A DNA stretch of 64,000 nt from positions 124,001 to 188,000 of the forward strand of contig NZ_DJKE01000001.1 of assembly GCF_002434505.1 (NCBI RefSeq). The letters are read 5' to 3'. Positions 16,412 to 24,185 of this stretch are shown here, one piece after another (position 1 is the stretch's first letter; every line of letters begins with the position of its first letter). The position numbers and the translations under genes were made by a program. This DNA comes from Brevundimonas sp. UBA6550. GTDB taxonomy: Bacteria; Pseudomonadota; Alphaproteobacteria; Caulobacterales; Caulobacteraceae. Under the pieces are notes generated by a model. It saw only the letters and a list, made by a program, of their open reading frames with translations, searched no databases and had not been told where the DNA came from.

Positions 16412-18403
16412 ATGACCATTCTACAGCTGAAGGCGCAACAGGACGCGCTCCAGAAGGCAGCAATGACGCGCGACCCTGTCCGTGCGTTGGCGGAGTTTGT
16501 CTGGAACGCCTTGGACGCTGACGCCTCGGAAGTCTACGTCGAGTTCGACCGCAACAGCCTTGGCGGCATTGAGGGCATCGCGGTCCGCGACAACGGCAGC
16601 GGGATCACGTCTGAACGGGCCAACATTGATTTCGACAATTGGGGCGGCTCTTGGAAACGAACGCGCGTCCGCACCGACGGCAACCGCGCTTTCCACGGTA
16701 AGGAAGGTCAGGGACGCCTACGGTTCTTTTCGTTGGCCGAACGCGCGCTTTGGACCAGCATCTATGCGGATGGGGACACACTTAAAAAGCTGACCATCAA
16801 GATCGCGGCGGGTGCGCTGGGCCACGCGGAGGTCGAGCCAGCCGACCTTCTACCCCAAGACAACCAGACCGGAACCGTCGTCCAGCTGCGCCCTCTGAAA
16901 AGCCCTCTCAACATTCTTGGCGGCGAAGAAGCGCGTAATGATTTCAGCGCAATTTTCGCTCCCTACATCCTGCAATATCCGACCATCGCCATCTTCTATG
17001 ATGGAGCTCGCATCGACCCCAGTTCCACGATTTTGCAGGCTCAGGAGTTTCCTGCCCGCACAATCATCTGCCCGAACCGGACGGTCCGAGATCTTTCGAT
17101 CAAAGTCATCGAGTGGAAGCAAAGCGCCGGCGCGCGGAAAATTCATTTCGGAGGCGAGACCGGCGTTGTCCTTGGGGCGCTGCCGGCCAACGTCACTGCT
17201 CCAGGGTACGAGTTTTCGGCCTACGCCTATGCACCCTTCTTCCAAGAGATCGCTGACGCCAATCTTCTGGAGTTTGACGGGCTGACTGATCCAGACTTCG
17301 GTCATGTCGTTGAGCACATCCGCGAAGAGCTTTCAGATTATTTTCGTGGACGGCAAGCCGAGAAGTCCGGCGAGCTGATCCAACAGCTCAAGGACGATGG
17401 CGTCTACCCCTACGAGGGCGACCCAAAGGATGAGGTCGAAAAGCGTGAGCGGCAGGTCCTCGACATCGCTATTCATGCCGTGACTTCGTATTCACGCGAC
17501 TTCAAAAAGGCCGAGAACGGCCTCAAGAAGATGACGCTAGGACTCTTGCGAGAGGCACTTCGCCATAACCCCGAAGCAATCCACAATATCCTCCACCATG
17601 TTTTCAATTTACCCAAGAATCGGCAAGACGAGTTCTCCAATCTTCTTCAAAAGACTAATCTTGGAAATATTATTTCTGCTTCTACGCTAATCGCAGACAG
17701 GATCGTGGCCCTCCAAGTGCTTAAGGGCATAGTTTTCGATCCGACGCACCGCAATACCGTTAAAGAGCGGGGGGAGTTGGATGCCCTCGTCCAAGCTAAC
17801 ACCTGGATGTTCGGCGAAAACTTCCACATCACCTTGGCTGAGACCGGGCTTACGCGCATCATGGATCGTGTTTCCCAAGAGATCGGCACCAAGCGCGGCA
17901 AAAAGCGGGTCACAAAGGGCAACGGCAAAGTCGGTCGCGTCGACTCATTCCTGGGCCGAATCGTGCCCCATCCCAATCAGGCCCACAGAGAATTTTTACT
18001 GATCGAACTTAAGCGACCATCACTTACCATCGGCCGCAAAGAACTCGACCAGCTTGAAGACTATGTAAACGCGATTAAGGCTCAGCCGGAATACAATGAC
18101 ACCTCGAACACATGGACCTTTTACCTAGTCACAGGTGAGTATGACGACACGGTTAAGGGACGCATCACTCAGTCGGGACGTCCAGTAGGGTTGTTCATTG
18201 AACAGGGAGGCGTCACAGTTTGGGTGAAGACTTGGTCGCAGATCGTTCGCGACTGCGAAGCTCGCCTACACTTCATCGCCGACAAGCTCCAAGTTGAAGT
18301 GTCCGGCGAGGAAATCGAAAGCCGCATCGCGCAACTAAAGTCTTCGATTCTTAAAACCGCGAGCAAGGGTCAAGCCGACCCAGAGGGAATGCAAACATCT
18401 TAG
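16412..18403 (+). CDS. GHKL ATPase fused to Shedu-like PD-(D/E)xK nuclease domain (putative defence protein)
   Basis: The 663-residue protein starts with a GHKL ATPase (MutL/Hsp90/MORC class). The N-box is EFVWNALDAD with Glu28 and Asn32, the G1 box is DNGSGI (60-65) and the G2-like loop is GKEGQGRLRF (97-106). A transducer-like middle runs to about 330, then a helical linker to about 450. From about 455 it resembles the Shedu/DUF4263 nuclease group: ELDALVQANTWMFGENF, then Asp511 in RVDSFLGR and Glu532-Leu-Lys534 in LIELKRP, then Gln547 in DQLEDYV. This gives a PD-(D/E)xK set. No signal peptide or membrane segment is seen. The gene is clearly AT-richer than its neighbours and stands alone between core genes, signs of transfer. 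Anti-phage or restriction function is inference. Confidence 0.8.
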   Translation: MTILQLKAQQDALQKAAMTRDPVRALAEFVWNALDADASEVYVEFDRNSLGGIEGIAVRDNGSGITSERANIDFDNWGGSWKRTRVRTDGNRAFHGKEGQGRLRFFSLAERALWTSIYADGDTLKKLTIKIAAGALGHAEVEPADLLPQDNQTGTVVQLRPLKSPLNILGGEEARNDFSAIFAPYILQYPTIAIFYDGARIDPSSTILQAQEFPARTIICPNRTVRDLSIKVIEWKQSAGARKIHFGGETGVVLGALPANVTAPGYEFSAYAYAPFFQEIADANLLEFDGLTDPDFGHVVEHIREELSDYFRGRQAEKSGELIQQLKDDGVYPYEGDPKDEVEKRERQVLDIAIHAVTSYSRDFKKAENGLKKMTLGLLREALRHNPEAIHNILHHVFNLPKNRQDEFSNLLQKTNLGNIISASTLIADRIVALQVLKGIVFDPTHRNTVKERGELDALVQANTWMFGENFHITLAETGLTRIMDRVSQEIGTKRGKKRVTKGNGKVGRVDSFLGRIVPHPNQAHREFLLIELKRPSLTIGRKELDQLEDYVNAIKAQPEYNDTSNTWTFYLVTGEYDDTVKGRITQSGRPVGLFIEQGGVTVWVKTWSQIVRDCEARLHFIADKLQVEVSGEEIESRIAQLKSSILKTASKGQADPEGMQTS

Positions 18404-18504
18404 TCAACATCTACTATGCTGCTAGTTCTCCAAAATTCTTCTTGGCCCTGCACCAGAATGATCGAACATCCCGCCAAGCACTGTAGTCGACGGCAGACAC
18501 ACCC

Positions 18505-18978
18505 ATGACCTGGCGCATCCACGTCGAACCCTTCACCCGGCCGCTGTTCTTCGCCTGGTCGCGGCTGACGCGGGGCAAGACGTTGGGGGTGCGGGCGGTG
18601 GCGGTGGATGGGGACGGGCGGGTGCTGTTGGTGCGGCACACCTATCTGGCGGGCTGGTGGCTGCCGGGCGGCGGGGTGGATCGGGGCGAGACGACGCAGG
18701 CCGCCGTGGCGCGCGAACTGCGTGAGGAGACCGGGCTGATCGCGCGCGGGGCGCCGCGTCTGATCTCCCTGCATTCCAACGACCGCTTCTTTCCCGGCGA
18801 CCATGTGGCGGTCTTTCGCATCGACGTCTTCGAGGCGGGTCCCGACGCGCCGCGCGACGGCGAGATCGCCGAGGTCGGCTGGTTCGATCCCGCCGCCCTG
18901 CCCGCCGACGTCAATCGCGGTTGTCGCGCCCGTCTGGCGGAGATTTTCGACGGCGCCCCGCTCGATCCCGACTGGTGA
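18505..18978 (+). CDS. NUDIX hydrolase
   Basis: A 157-residue NUDIX protein with a complete box at about 52-74 ([20 protein letters not shown], then TG), which binds Mg2+ and cleaves nucleoside-diphosphate-linked compounds. The preceding WWLPGGGV is typical. The N-terminal segment ([26 protein letters not shown]) is like those of NUDIX enzymes linked to lipid or sugar-nucleotide substrates, but the substrate cannot be named. It is monocistronic, with an intergenic palindromic repeat directly downstream. Confidence 0.92.
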   Translation: MTWRIHVEPFTRPLFFAWSRLTRGKTLGVRAVAVDGDGRVLLVRHTYLAGWWLPGGGVDRGETTQAAVARELREETGLIARGAPRLISLHSNDRFFPGDHVAVFRIDVFEAGPDAPRDGEIAEVGWFDPAALPADVNRGCRARLAEIFDGAPLDPDW

Positions 18979-18989
18979 GACCCGTTGCC

Positions 18990-19146
18990 GTCTCCTCCCT
19001 ATCGCCTAGCGATGGGGAGGTGGCGCGGCGCGCCTTCGCGCCGTGACGGAGGGGTTCTGCGACGCATCACAATCGCCTGTGGAGCTTCAAGAGCCCCTCC
19101 ACCACGCTTCGCGCGGTCCCCCTCCCCACAGGTGTGGAGGAGACGT
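18990..19146. repeat. Intergenic palindromic repeat pair (REP-like)
   Basis: CGTCTCCTCCCTATCGC at the left and CCACAGGTGTGGAGGAGACG at the right form outer complementary ends. Inside are hairpins such as GGCGCG...CGCGCC and two opposed GGAGGGG/CCCCTCC blocks. The layout matches the repeats at 32213, 34961 and 57148 in design, with diverged sequence. It fills the gap between the NUDIX gene and the HTH gene. Confidence 0.55.
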
Positions 19147-19188
19147 TGTGCGTCCGCATTTGACGCAAGCGCGTGCCAGCGTGCGGCC

Positions 19189-19797
19189 ATGACCCAGGCC
19201 GTCCCCGTCTATCGCGTCCGCTCGCAACAGGTCTGGGACCTGGCGCGCGACGACTATCTGGCGGGCGAGCCGGCGCGCATCGTCTGCCGCCGCTATGACC
19301 TGGGCCTGTCGGCCTTTCGCATCCGCGCCCGCAAGGCGGGCTGGCGGCGCCAGGATCAGGACGACCCCGATCTCTACGATCCCGCCCTGGCGCTGGAGGC
19401 GGTCGAGGATGTCGCCTTTTCCGACATGGCGGCCTCGGCGCGCCGTCGTCTGCAGCTGGCCCTGATGGACGGCGAGGCGACCGAGGCCCAGCGCTGGCTG
19501 AAGATTTTCGAAACCCTGTCCGTCCTGGCGGCCGAGGCCGGCGATGTGCACCCATTGCACCCTGATTTCGCGCTCCCGCCGTCCGATCGGGACGATGCGG
19601 CCGTATCCCTCGTCGCCGCCTCCGACGTCGGGACCGAACCGGACGAAGCGCACCCATTGCACCCTGTTTCTTCGTCGGCCGACGCCGACGCCCCCCAGGC
19701 GCCCCTCAACAGGGCCGAGCGCCGCCGCCTGCGTCGCGCCCATCGCCGAACGCCGCCCTCCGCAAGCCATGAAAGCCGTGCTAGCCAGGGGCCATGA
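19189..19797 (+). CDS. HTH-domain protein with duplicated HPLHP motif, function unknown
   Basis: A 202-residue protein. Residues about 8-52 look like a helix-turn-helix of the terminase-small-subunit or transposase type (VWDLARDDYLAGEPARIVCRRYDLGLSAFRIRARKAGW). A helical segment (70-110) containing RRRLQLALMDGEATEAQRWLKIFE follows, then a low-complexity acidic tail and a basic end (RAERRRLRRAHRR). The tail holds the motif HPLHP twice, encoded by an identical 17-base sequence at 19548 and 19650. The stop overlaps the next gene's ATG. A phage-derived or regulatory origin is possible, but no function can be assigned. Confidence 0.6.
   Translation: MTQAVPVYRVRSQQVWDLARDDYLAGEPARIVCRRYDLGLSAFRIRARKAGWRRQDQDDPDLYDPALALEAVEDVAFSDMAASARRRLQLALMDGEATEAQRWLKIFETLSVLAAEAGDVHPLHPDFALPPSDRDDAAVSLVAASDVGTEPDEAHPLHPVSSSADADAPQAPLNRAERRRLRRAHRRTPPSASHESRASQGP
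19548..19666 (+). repeat. Two identical 17-base direct repeats inside a coding region
   Basis: GCACCCATTGCACCCTG occurs at 19548-19564 and again at 19650-19666, a period of 102 bases, in the same frame. Each copy encodes HPLHP and itself contains the near-repeat GCACCCA/GCACCCT. The surrounding sequence is not duplicated. Confidence 0.8.
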
Positions 19798-20240
19798 ACC
19801 CGTCGCTGCTCGCCATCCTCGTCGTCGTCCTGGCCGGGGGCGCAACCGCGCTGCAGGCGCCGACCAACGCCCGGCTGGCCGGCGCCGTGGCCTCGCCGGT
19901 CAACGCCGCCTTCATCTCGTTCGCGGTGGGGACCACGGTGCTGGGGGTGCTGGCCGCCATCCTGCACACCCGGCCCGACATGACGGCGGTGCGCGCTCTG
20001 CCCTGGTACGCCTGGCTGGGCGGGTTTTACGGCGCCTGTTTCGTGGTCGCCGCCGCCTGGGGCGTGCCGCGCCTGGGCGTGGCCATGACCATCACCCTGA
20101 TGGTCGGGGGCCAGCTGATGCTCAGCCTGGCGCTGGATCATTTCGGCGCCCTGGGCGTGCCGCGCCAGCCGCTGAACCTGGGCCGGATCGCCGGGGTGGG
20201 CCTGGTTCTGGCCGGCGTCCTTCTGGTCCGGCGCTCCTGA
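19794..20240 (+). CDS. DMT-family transporter, YdcZ/DUF606 type
   Basis: A 148-residue membrane protein with about five hydrophobic helices, of the DUF606/YdcZ half-size drug/metabolite transporter type. The N-terminal AILVVVLAGGATALQAPTNARL and the TITLMVGGQLMLSLALDHFG stretch are typical. Such half-size proteins usually act as dimers. ATG 19794 overlaps the preceding stop by four bases, so the HTH protein gene and this one look coupled. The substrate is unknown. Confidence 0.85.
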   Translation: MNPSLLAILVVVLAGGATALQAPTNARLAGAVASPVNAAFISFAVGTTVLGVLAAILHTRPDMTAVRALPWYAWLGGFYGACFVVAAAWGVPRLGVAMTITLMVGGQLMLSLALDHFGALGVPRQPLNLGRIAGVGLVLAGVLLVRRS

Positions 20241-20256
20241 CCCTATATCCCGCCCG

Positions 20257-22125
20257 ATGACCGCGGAGCCCCCCGATTCGAAACTGACCGCCGCCGCCCT
20301 GATCGCCGACGAGGCGCGTCGCGCGCCGGACAAGCCGGGCGTCTATCGCATGTATGGCGAGGACGGGTCGTGCCTGTATGTCGGCAAGGCCCGCAGCCTG
20401 AAGAAGCGCATCGTCCAGTATGCGCAGGGGCGCTTCCACACCCAGCGCATCGGCCTGATGGTGGCCCAGACCCGGTCGATGGAGCTGGTGGTCACGGCGT
20501 CCGAGACCGAGGCCCTGCTGCTGGAATCCAACTTCATCAAGAAGCTGAAGCCGCGCTACAACGTGGTTCTGCGCGACGACAAGTCCTTCGCCGAACTGAT
20601 GATCCGCAGCGACCATCGCGCCCCTCAGGTGAAGAAGCATCGCGGCGCCCACACCACGCCCGGCCATTACTTCGGCCCCTTCGCCTCGACCTGGGCGGTC
20701 AACCGCACGCTGAACACCCTGCAGAAGGCGTTTCTGCTGCGGTCCTGTTCCGACAGCGTCTACGAGACCCGCACCCGCCCCTGCATGCTGCATCAGATCA
20801 AGCGCTGCTCGGCGCCCTGCACCGGCCTGATCTCGCTGGAGGACTATGGCGAACTGGTCGACGAGGCCGAGGCCTTTCTGCGCGGCAAGTCGCGCGCCGT
20901 GATCGGCCGCCTGTCGGGCGAGATGCAGGCCGCGTCGGACGCTATGGACTTCGAACAAGCCGCCCGCGTGCGCGACCGCATCCGGGCGCTGTCGGCCATC
21001 ACCATGGAGAACTCCGTCAGCGCCGACAGCGTGGCCGAAGGCGACGTCTTCGCCCTGCATTCCGATGGCGGCCAGGCCTGCGTCCAGGTCTTCTTCTACC
21101 GCGCGGGCCAGAACTGGGGCGGGCGCGCCTATTTCCCGCGCGTGGACAAGTCCGACACGGACCCGGAGATCCTGGCCGCCTTCCTGGGTCAGTTCTACGA
21201 GGACAAGCCCATCCCGCGCCTGATCCTGTCCAACGTCCGCCCGCACGAGCTGGAGTTGCTGGAGGAGGCCTTCTCGATGAAGGCGGACCGCAAGGTCGAG
21301 ATCGCGCGGCCTCAGCGCGGCGAGAAGCTGGCCCTGATCGACCACGCCCTGACCAACGCCAAGGAGGCCCTGGGCCGCCGCCTGGCCGAAAGTTCGGCGC
21401 AGGGCAAAATCCTGGACGAGGTGTGCGAAGCCTTCGGACTGGAGAGCCGACCCGAACGGATCGAGATATACGACAACGCCCACATTCAGGGGACCAATGC
21501 CGTGGGCGGCATGGTCGTCGCCGGCCCGGAAGGCTTCCAGAAGTCGCAGTATCGTAAGTTCAACATCCGAGGCGAAGACCTGACGCCCGGCGACGACTAC
21601 GGCATGATGCGCGAGGTCATGCGCCGCCGCTTCGCCCGCCTGGTCAAGGACGAGGAGGAAGGCGAGGACGTCGTCCGCCCCGACCTGCTGCTGATCGACG
21701 GCGGCGCGGGACAGTTGGCCGAGGTGCTGGCCGTCATGGCCGATCTAGGCGGTCTGGATGATATCGCCGTGGTCGGCGTGGCCAAGGGGCCGGATCGGGA
21801 TGCGGGGATGGAGAAGTTCTTCATGCCGGGCAAGGCGCCCTTCATGCTGCCGCTGAAGTCGCCGGCCCTCTACTACCTTCAGCGTCTCCGCGACGAAGCC
21901 CACCGCTTCGCCAACGGCGCCCACGCCAAGCGCCGCTCGATGGACATCAAGAAAAACCCGCTGGACGAGATCGAAGGCGTCGGCCCCGGCCGCAAGAAGG
22001 CCCTGCTCCACGCCTTCGGCTCCGCCAAGGGCGTCAGCCGCGCCTCGGTAGTCGATCTGGTCAAGGTCGACGGCGTCAGCCAGCCCCTGGCCGAACGCAT
22101 CCACGCCTTCTTCAGGAAGGCGTAA
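20257..22125 (+). CDS. uvrC: Excinuclease ABC subunit C
   Basis: UvrC makes the two incisions flanking a UvrB-marked lesion in nucleotide excision repair. The 622-residue product has the GIY-YIG nuclease (about 27-105, PGVYRMYGEDGSCLYVGKA). A Cys-rich part (RSCSD, CMLHQIKRCSAPCTG) and the UVR motif (about 215-250, SDAMDFEQAARVRDRIRAL) follow. The RNase H-like endonuclease domain with DNAHIQG and LLIDGGAGQL lies at about 405-550, and a C-terminal helix-hairpin-helix pair at about 570-620 (IEGVGPGRKKALLHAFGS). It is full length. No LexA box is seen upstream. pgsA, often its neighbour, is found two kilobases further on. Confidence 0.97.
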   Translation: MTAEPPDSKLTAAALIADEARRAPDKPGVYRMYGEDGSCLYVGKARSLKKRIVQYAQGRFHTQRIGLMVAQTRSMELVVTASETEALLLESNFIKKLKPRYNVVLRDDKSFAELMIRSDHRAPQVKKHRGAHTTPGHYFGPFASTWAVNRTLNTLQKAFLLRSCSDSVYETRTRPCMLHQIKRCSAPCTGLISLEDYGELVDEAEAFLRGKSRAVIGRLSGEMQAASDAMDFEQAARVRDRIRALSAITMENSVSADSVAEGDVFALHSDGGQACVQVFFYRAGQNWGGRAYFPRVDKSDTDPEILAAFLGQFYEDKPIPRLILSNVRPHELELLEEAFSMKADRKVEIARPQRGEKLALIDHALTNAKEALGRRLAESSAQGKILDEVCEAFGLESRPERIEIYDNAHIQGTNAVGGMVVAGPEGFQKSQYRKFNIRGEDLTPGDDYGMMREVMRRRFARLVKDEEEGEDVVRPDLLLIDGGAGQLAEVLAVMADLGGLDDIAVVGVAKGPDRDAGMEKFFMPGKAPFMLPLKSPALYYLQRLRDEAHRFANGAHAKRRSMDIKKNPLDEIEGVGPGRKKALLHAFGSAKGVSRASVVDLVKVDGVSQPLAERIHAFFRKA

Positions 22126-22131
22126 GGCGTG

Positions 22132-22518
22132 TCACCACTCCAGCAGCGTCAGACCGGGAATGTCGCGAAAATCGTCGCCGTTGCGCGTGACCAGCGTCGC
22201 GCCCGCCGTGATCGCCTGCGCCGCGATCATCCGATCCAGCACCTTGCGCCGCGAGAAGCCGCAGGCCTCGACGATGCCGCGATAGGCCTGGGCCTCGGCC
22301 GAGCCGAAGGGCAGCACAGGCACGGCGTCCAACAGGGCGTCCAGCCTCGCTCGCCGATCGCCTGTGCCGGCCTCCATCCGGCCGAGATCGGCCTCCAACT
22401 CGACCCGGCTGACGATGGACAGCAGCAGCGGCGGGCTCAAGGCGTCCACGCGCTCATCGATCACCGCATCGCCATCCCTCAGGTGAATGGCGACGTTCGC
22501 ATCCAGCATATAGGCCAC
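22132..22518 (-). CDS. vapC: PIN-domain toxin VapC
   Basis: A 128-residue PIN-domain ribonuclease, the toxin of a VapBC module. Acidic active-site residues are visible in MLDANVAIHL (Asp6), SRVELEADLG (Glu41), and the C-terminal DRMIAAQAI and TRNGDDFRDIPGL. VapC enzymes usually cut tRNA or rRNA. The start is GTG 22518 (or ATG 22509), only three bases after the antitoxin stop. The gene is convergent with uvrC and ends 6 bases from the uvrC stop. Confidence 0.9.
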   Translation of the reverse strand: MAYMLDANVAIHLRDGDAVIDERVDALSPPLLLSIVSRVELEADLGRMEAGTGDRRARLDALLDAVPVLPFGSAEAQAYRGIVEACGFSRRKVLDRMIAAQAITAGATLVTRNGDDFRDIPGLTLLEW

Positions 22519-22521
22519 GTT

Positions 22522-22758
22522 TCAGAGGCCCGGACGCTCGGGAATCTCGACCTCGTGGCGAACGCCGATGCTGTCGGGCTTGGGCAGGCTGCGCAGCTTG
22601 GCCAGCATCTCCTTCACGGACTTCTGCTTGGGCGAGATGGTCACGACGTCGCCCTTGCGCTCGATCTCGACCTCGACGCCCGGCCCGAACGAGATTTCCT
22701 TGGGCAGACGCACCGCGTCGCTGTTTCCGCTTCGAAAGGTTCGACTGGTGACGGGCAT
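22522..22758 (-). CDS. vapB: AbrB/MazE-type antitoxin VapB
   Basis: A 78-residue antitoxin with a swapped-hairpin AbrB fold (MPVTSRTFRSGNSDAVRLPKEI, strand VEVEIERKGDVVTISP) and a C-terminal toxin-binding tail rich in Lys/Pro. ATG 22758 is preferred because AAGGAGG lies just upstream and the conserved N-terminus begins there. It is the first gene of the module and lies next to an inverted repeat overlapping its probable -10 box. Confidence 0.88.
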   Translation of the reverse strand: MPVTSRTFRSGNSDAVRLPKEISFGPGVEVEIERKGDVVTISPKQKSVKEMLAKLRSLPKPDSIGVRHEVEIPERPGL

Positions 22759-22771
22759 GACGGCCTCCTTC

Positions 22772-22787
22772 GTATAGACAAGTATAC
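22772..22787 (-). promoter_or_regulatory. vapBC promoter/operator inverted repeat
   Basis: GTATA at 22772-22776 and TATAC at 22783-22787 are perfect arms around six bases, inside the AT-rich leader of vapB. On the minus strand this region reads GTATACTTGTCTATAC, so the -10-like TATACT overlaps the repeat. Autoregulation by VapB-VapC is the usual arrangement. Confidence 0.5.
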
Positions 22788-22826
22788 ACCATTTATCGCC
22801 GCCCCCCAAAACGCTACAGGCGCAGC

Positions 22827-23450
22827 ATGAGCGACATCGAAGACGAACTGACCGCCGGCTATCGCCGCTTCCGCGCCGACCACTGGCCGACCGCCCGCGC
22901 CGAGTACGAGAGTCTGGCGACCAAGGGCCAGAAGCCGCACACCCTGATCGTCGCCTGTTCCGACAGCCGCGCCGATCCGGCCCTGATCTTCGACGCCAAG
23001 CCGGGCGAACTGTTCGTCGTCCGCAACGTCGCCAATCTGGTCCCGCCCTATGAGCCGGACGGCAAGCTGCACGGCGTGTCGGCGGCGTTGGAGTTCGGGG
23101 TCAAGGTGCTGGGCGTCAAGCGGATCGTGGTCATGGGCCACGCCCACTGCGGCGGGGTCAACGCCATGATCCACGGCGCGCCGGACATCGTCGCCGATTT
23201 CGTCGGCCCCTGGATCGCGCAAGGGACGCCCGTCGTCCAGCACGTGGCCGAGACCGTCGCCCCGGACCAGCTGGAACGCGCGGCCGAGGAGGCCATCGTG
23301 CGCCTGTCGATCCGAAACCTGCGCACCTTCCCCTGGATCGCCGAACGCGAGGCCAAGGGCGAGCTTCAGCTCAGCGGCCTTCACTTCGGCATCGCCGAGG
23401 GCGCCCTGACCGCCCTGACCGACAAGCCCCGGTTCGAACCGTTGGCTTGA
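22827..23450 (+). CDS. Beta-class carbonic anhydrase
   Basis: A 207-residue beta-carbonic anhydrase that interconverts CO2 and bicarbonate in the cytoplasm. Zinc ligands are Cys44 (in ACSDSR, with the Asp46-Arg48 dyad), His105 and Cys108 (MGHAHCGG). The family stretches FVVRNVANLVPPYEPDGKLHG, SAALEFGVKVLGV and a C-terminal LHFGIAEGALTAL are all present. It is divergent from vapB with a short shared leader. It lies between two toxin-antitoxin modules in the interval separating uvrC from pgsA. Confidence 0.95.
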   Translation: MSDIEDELTAGYRRFRADHWPTARAEYESLATKGQKPHTLIVACSDSRADPALIFDAKPGELFVVRNVANLVPPYEPDGKLHGVSAALEFGVKVLGVKRIVVMGHAHCGGVNAMIHGAPDIVADFVGPWIAQGTPVVQHVAETVAPDQLERAAEEAIVRLSIRNLRTFPWIAEREAKGELQLSGLHFGIAEGALTALTDKPRFEPLA

Positions 23451-23458
23451 CTTGCAAC

Positions 23459-23480
23459 ATAGTAGTGAAATCACTACTAT
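23459..23480. promoter_or_regulatory. Perfect 22-bp palindromic operator of the Phd-PIN module
   Basis: Arms ATAGTAGTGA and TCACTACTAT are exact reverse complements separated by AA. The sequence starts 8 bases after the carbonic anhydrase stop and ends 7 bases before the antitoxin ATG, so the bound antitoxin would cover the ribosome binding region. The sequence is AT-rich against its surroundings. Confidence 0.75.
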
Positions 23481-23487
23481 TGCATTC

Positions 23488-23733
23488 ATGGAACGCACGA
23501 TCACCGCAACCGAAGCCAATCGTGACTTTTCGCGCGTGTTTCGAGAAGTCGCGGCGGGCGAATCCTATGTCGTCACAGCGCGCGGCCAGCCGCTAGTCAG
23601 AATGACACCCGCGACGGATCGGGCCGACAGCCACGGAGATCGCGTGGCAGGGCGTCATGCTCTTGTCGATGCGCTAGCCGCCCTGCCCGCCGTCGGCGCA
23701 GGCCGCATCACGCGCGAAGACGGCTACGCTTGA
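23488..23733 (+). CDS. Phd/YefM-family antitoxin
   Basis: An 81-residue antitoxin with the Phd/YefM DNA-binding half (MERTITATEANRDFSRVFREVAAGESYVVTARGQPLVRM). Its C-terminal tail (RHALVDALAALPAVGAGRITREDGYA) should bind the PIN toxin. ATG 23488 follows the perfect palindrome by seven bases. The stop overlaps the toxin's TTG start by three bases. Confidence 0.88.
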   Translation: MERTITATEANRDFSRVFREVAAGESYVVTARGQPLVRMTPATDRADSHGDRVAGRHALVDALAALPAVGAGRITREDGYA

Positions 23734-24185
23734 AGCTGGCGCTAGACACCAATGTGCTGGGCTATGCGGCAGGCATCGGTGACGACGCGCCACGTCGCGC
23801 CCGAGCGATAGAGGTTCTTCGTCAGGTCGCGCACCACGACCTGATCCTGCCGACCCAGGTCGCGGGCGAGTTCTACAACATTCTGACCCGCAAAGGCCGC
23901 CATCCGCCCAAGGTCGCGCGTGAGATCGTGCGGAAATGGGTGGAGGACATCGGCCTGACCGCTCCGACGTCCGCGACCATGGAAGCCGCGCTCGAAGCAG
24001 CGGCTTTCTTCAATCTTCAAATATGGGACGCCTTGATCCTGACCATCGCCGCCGAAGCCGGGTGCGGCCTTCTGCTTTCCGAAGACATGCAGGACGGCTT
24101 CGTCTATCGAGGCGTGACCGTCGCCAATCCGTTCGCAGAGACGCCGCATCCCCTGCTGGCGTCCTTGCTGGAGACCCTGCCATGA
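23730..24185 (+). CDS. PIN-domain toxin (VapC-like)
   Basis: A 151-residue PIN-domain protein with acidic residues in LALDTNVLGYAAG (Asp6), VAGEFYNILTRKG (Glu47), and IWDALILTIAAEAGCGLLLSEDM (Asp102, Asp120 region), the usual quartet for a ribonuclease. It pairs with the preceding Phd-type antitoxin. It starts with TTG (23730) and its stop overlaps the pgsA ATG by four bases, an unexpected coupling of a toxin gene to an essential phospholipid gene. Confidence 0.88.
   Translation: MKLALDTNVLGYAAGIGDDAPRRARAIEVLRQVAHHDLILPTQVAGEFYNILTRKGRHPPKVAREIVRKWVEDIGLTAPTSATMEAALEAAAFFNLQIWDALILTIAAEAGCGLLLSEDMQDGFVYRGVTVANPFAETPHPLLASLLETLP

Noticed and set aside
18404..18504. Search for direct repeats or a transposase remnant flanking the GHKL-nuclease gene
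   Set aside because: No matching repeats were found by eye on the two sides (16239-16411 and 18404-18504), so the mode of acquisition stays unknown.
18990..19146. Repeat region considered as a CRISPR array or tRNA cluster
   Set aside because: Only two inverted, diverged copies without regular spacers, and no cloverleaf can be drawn.
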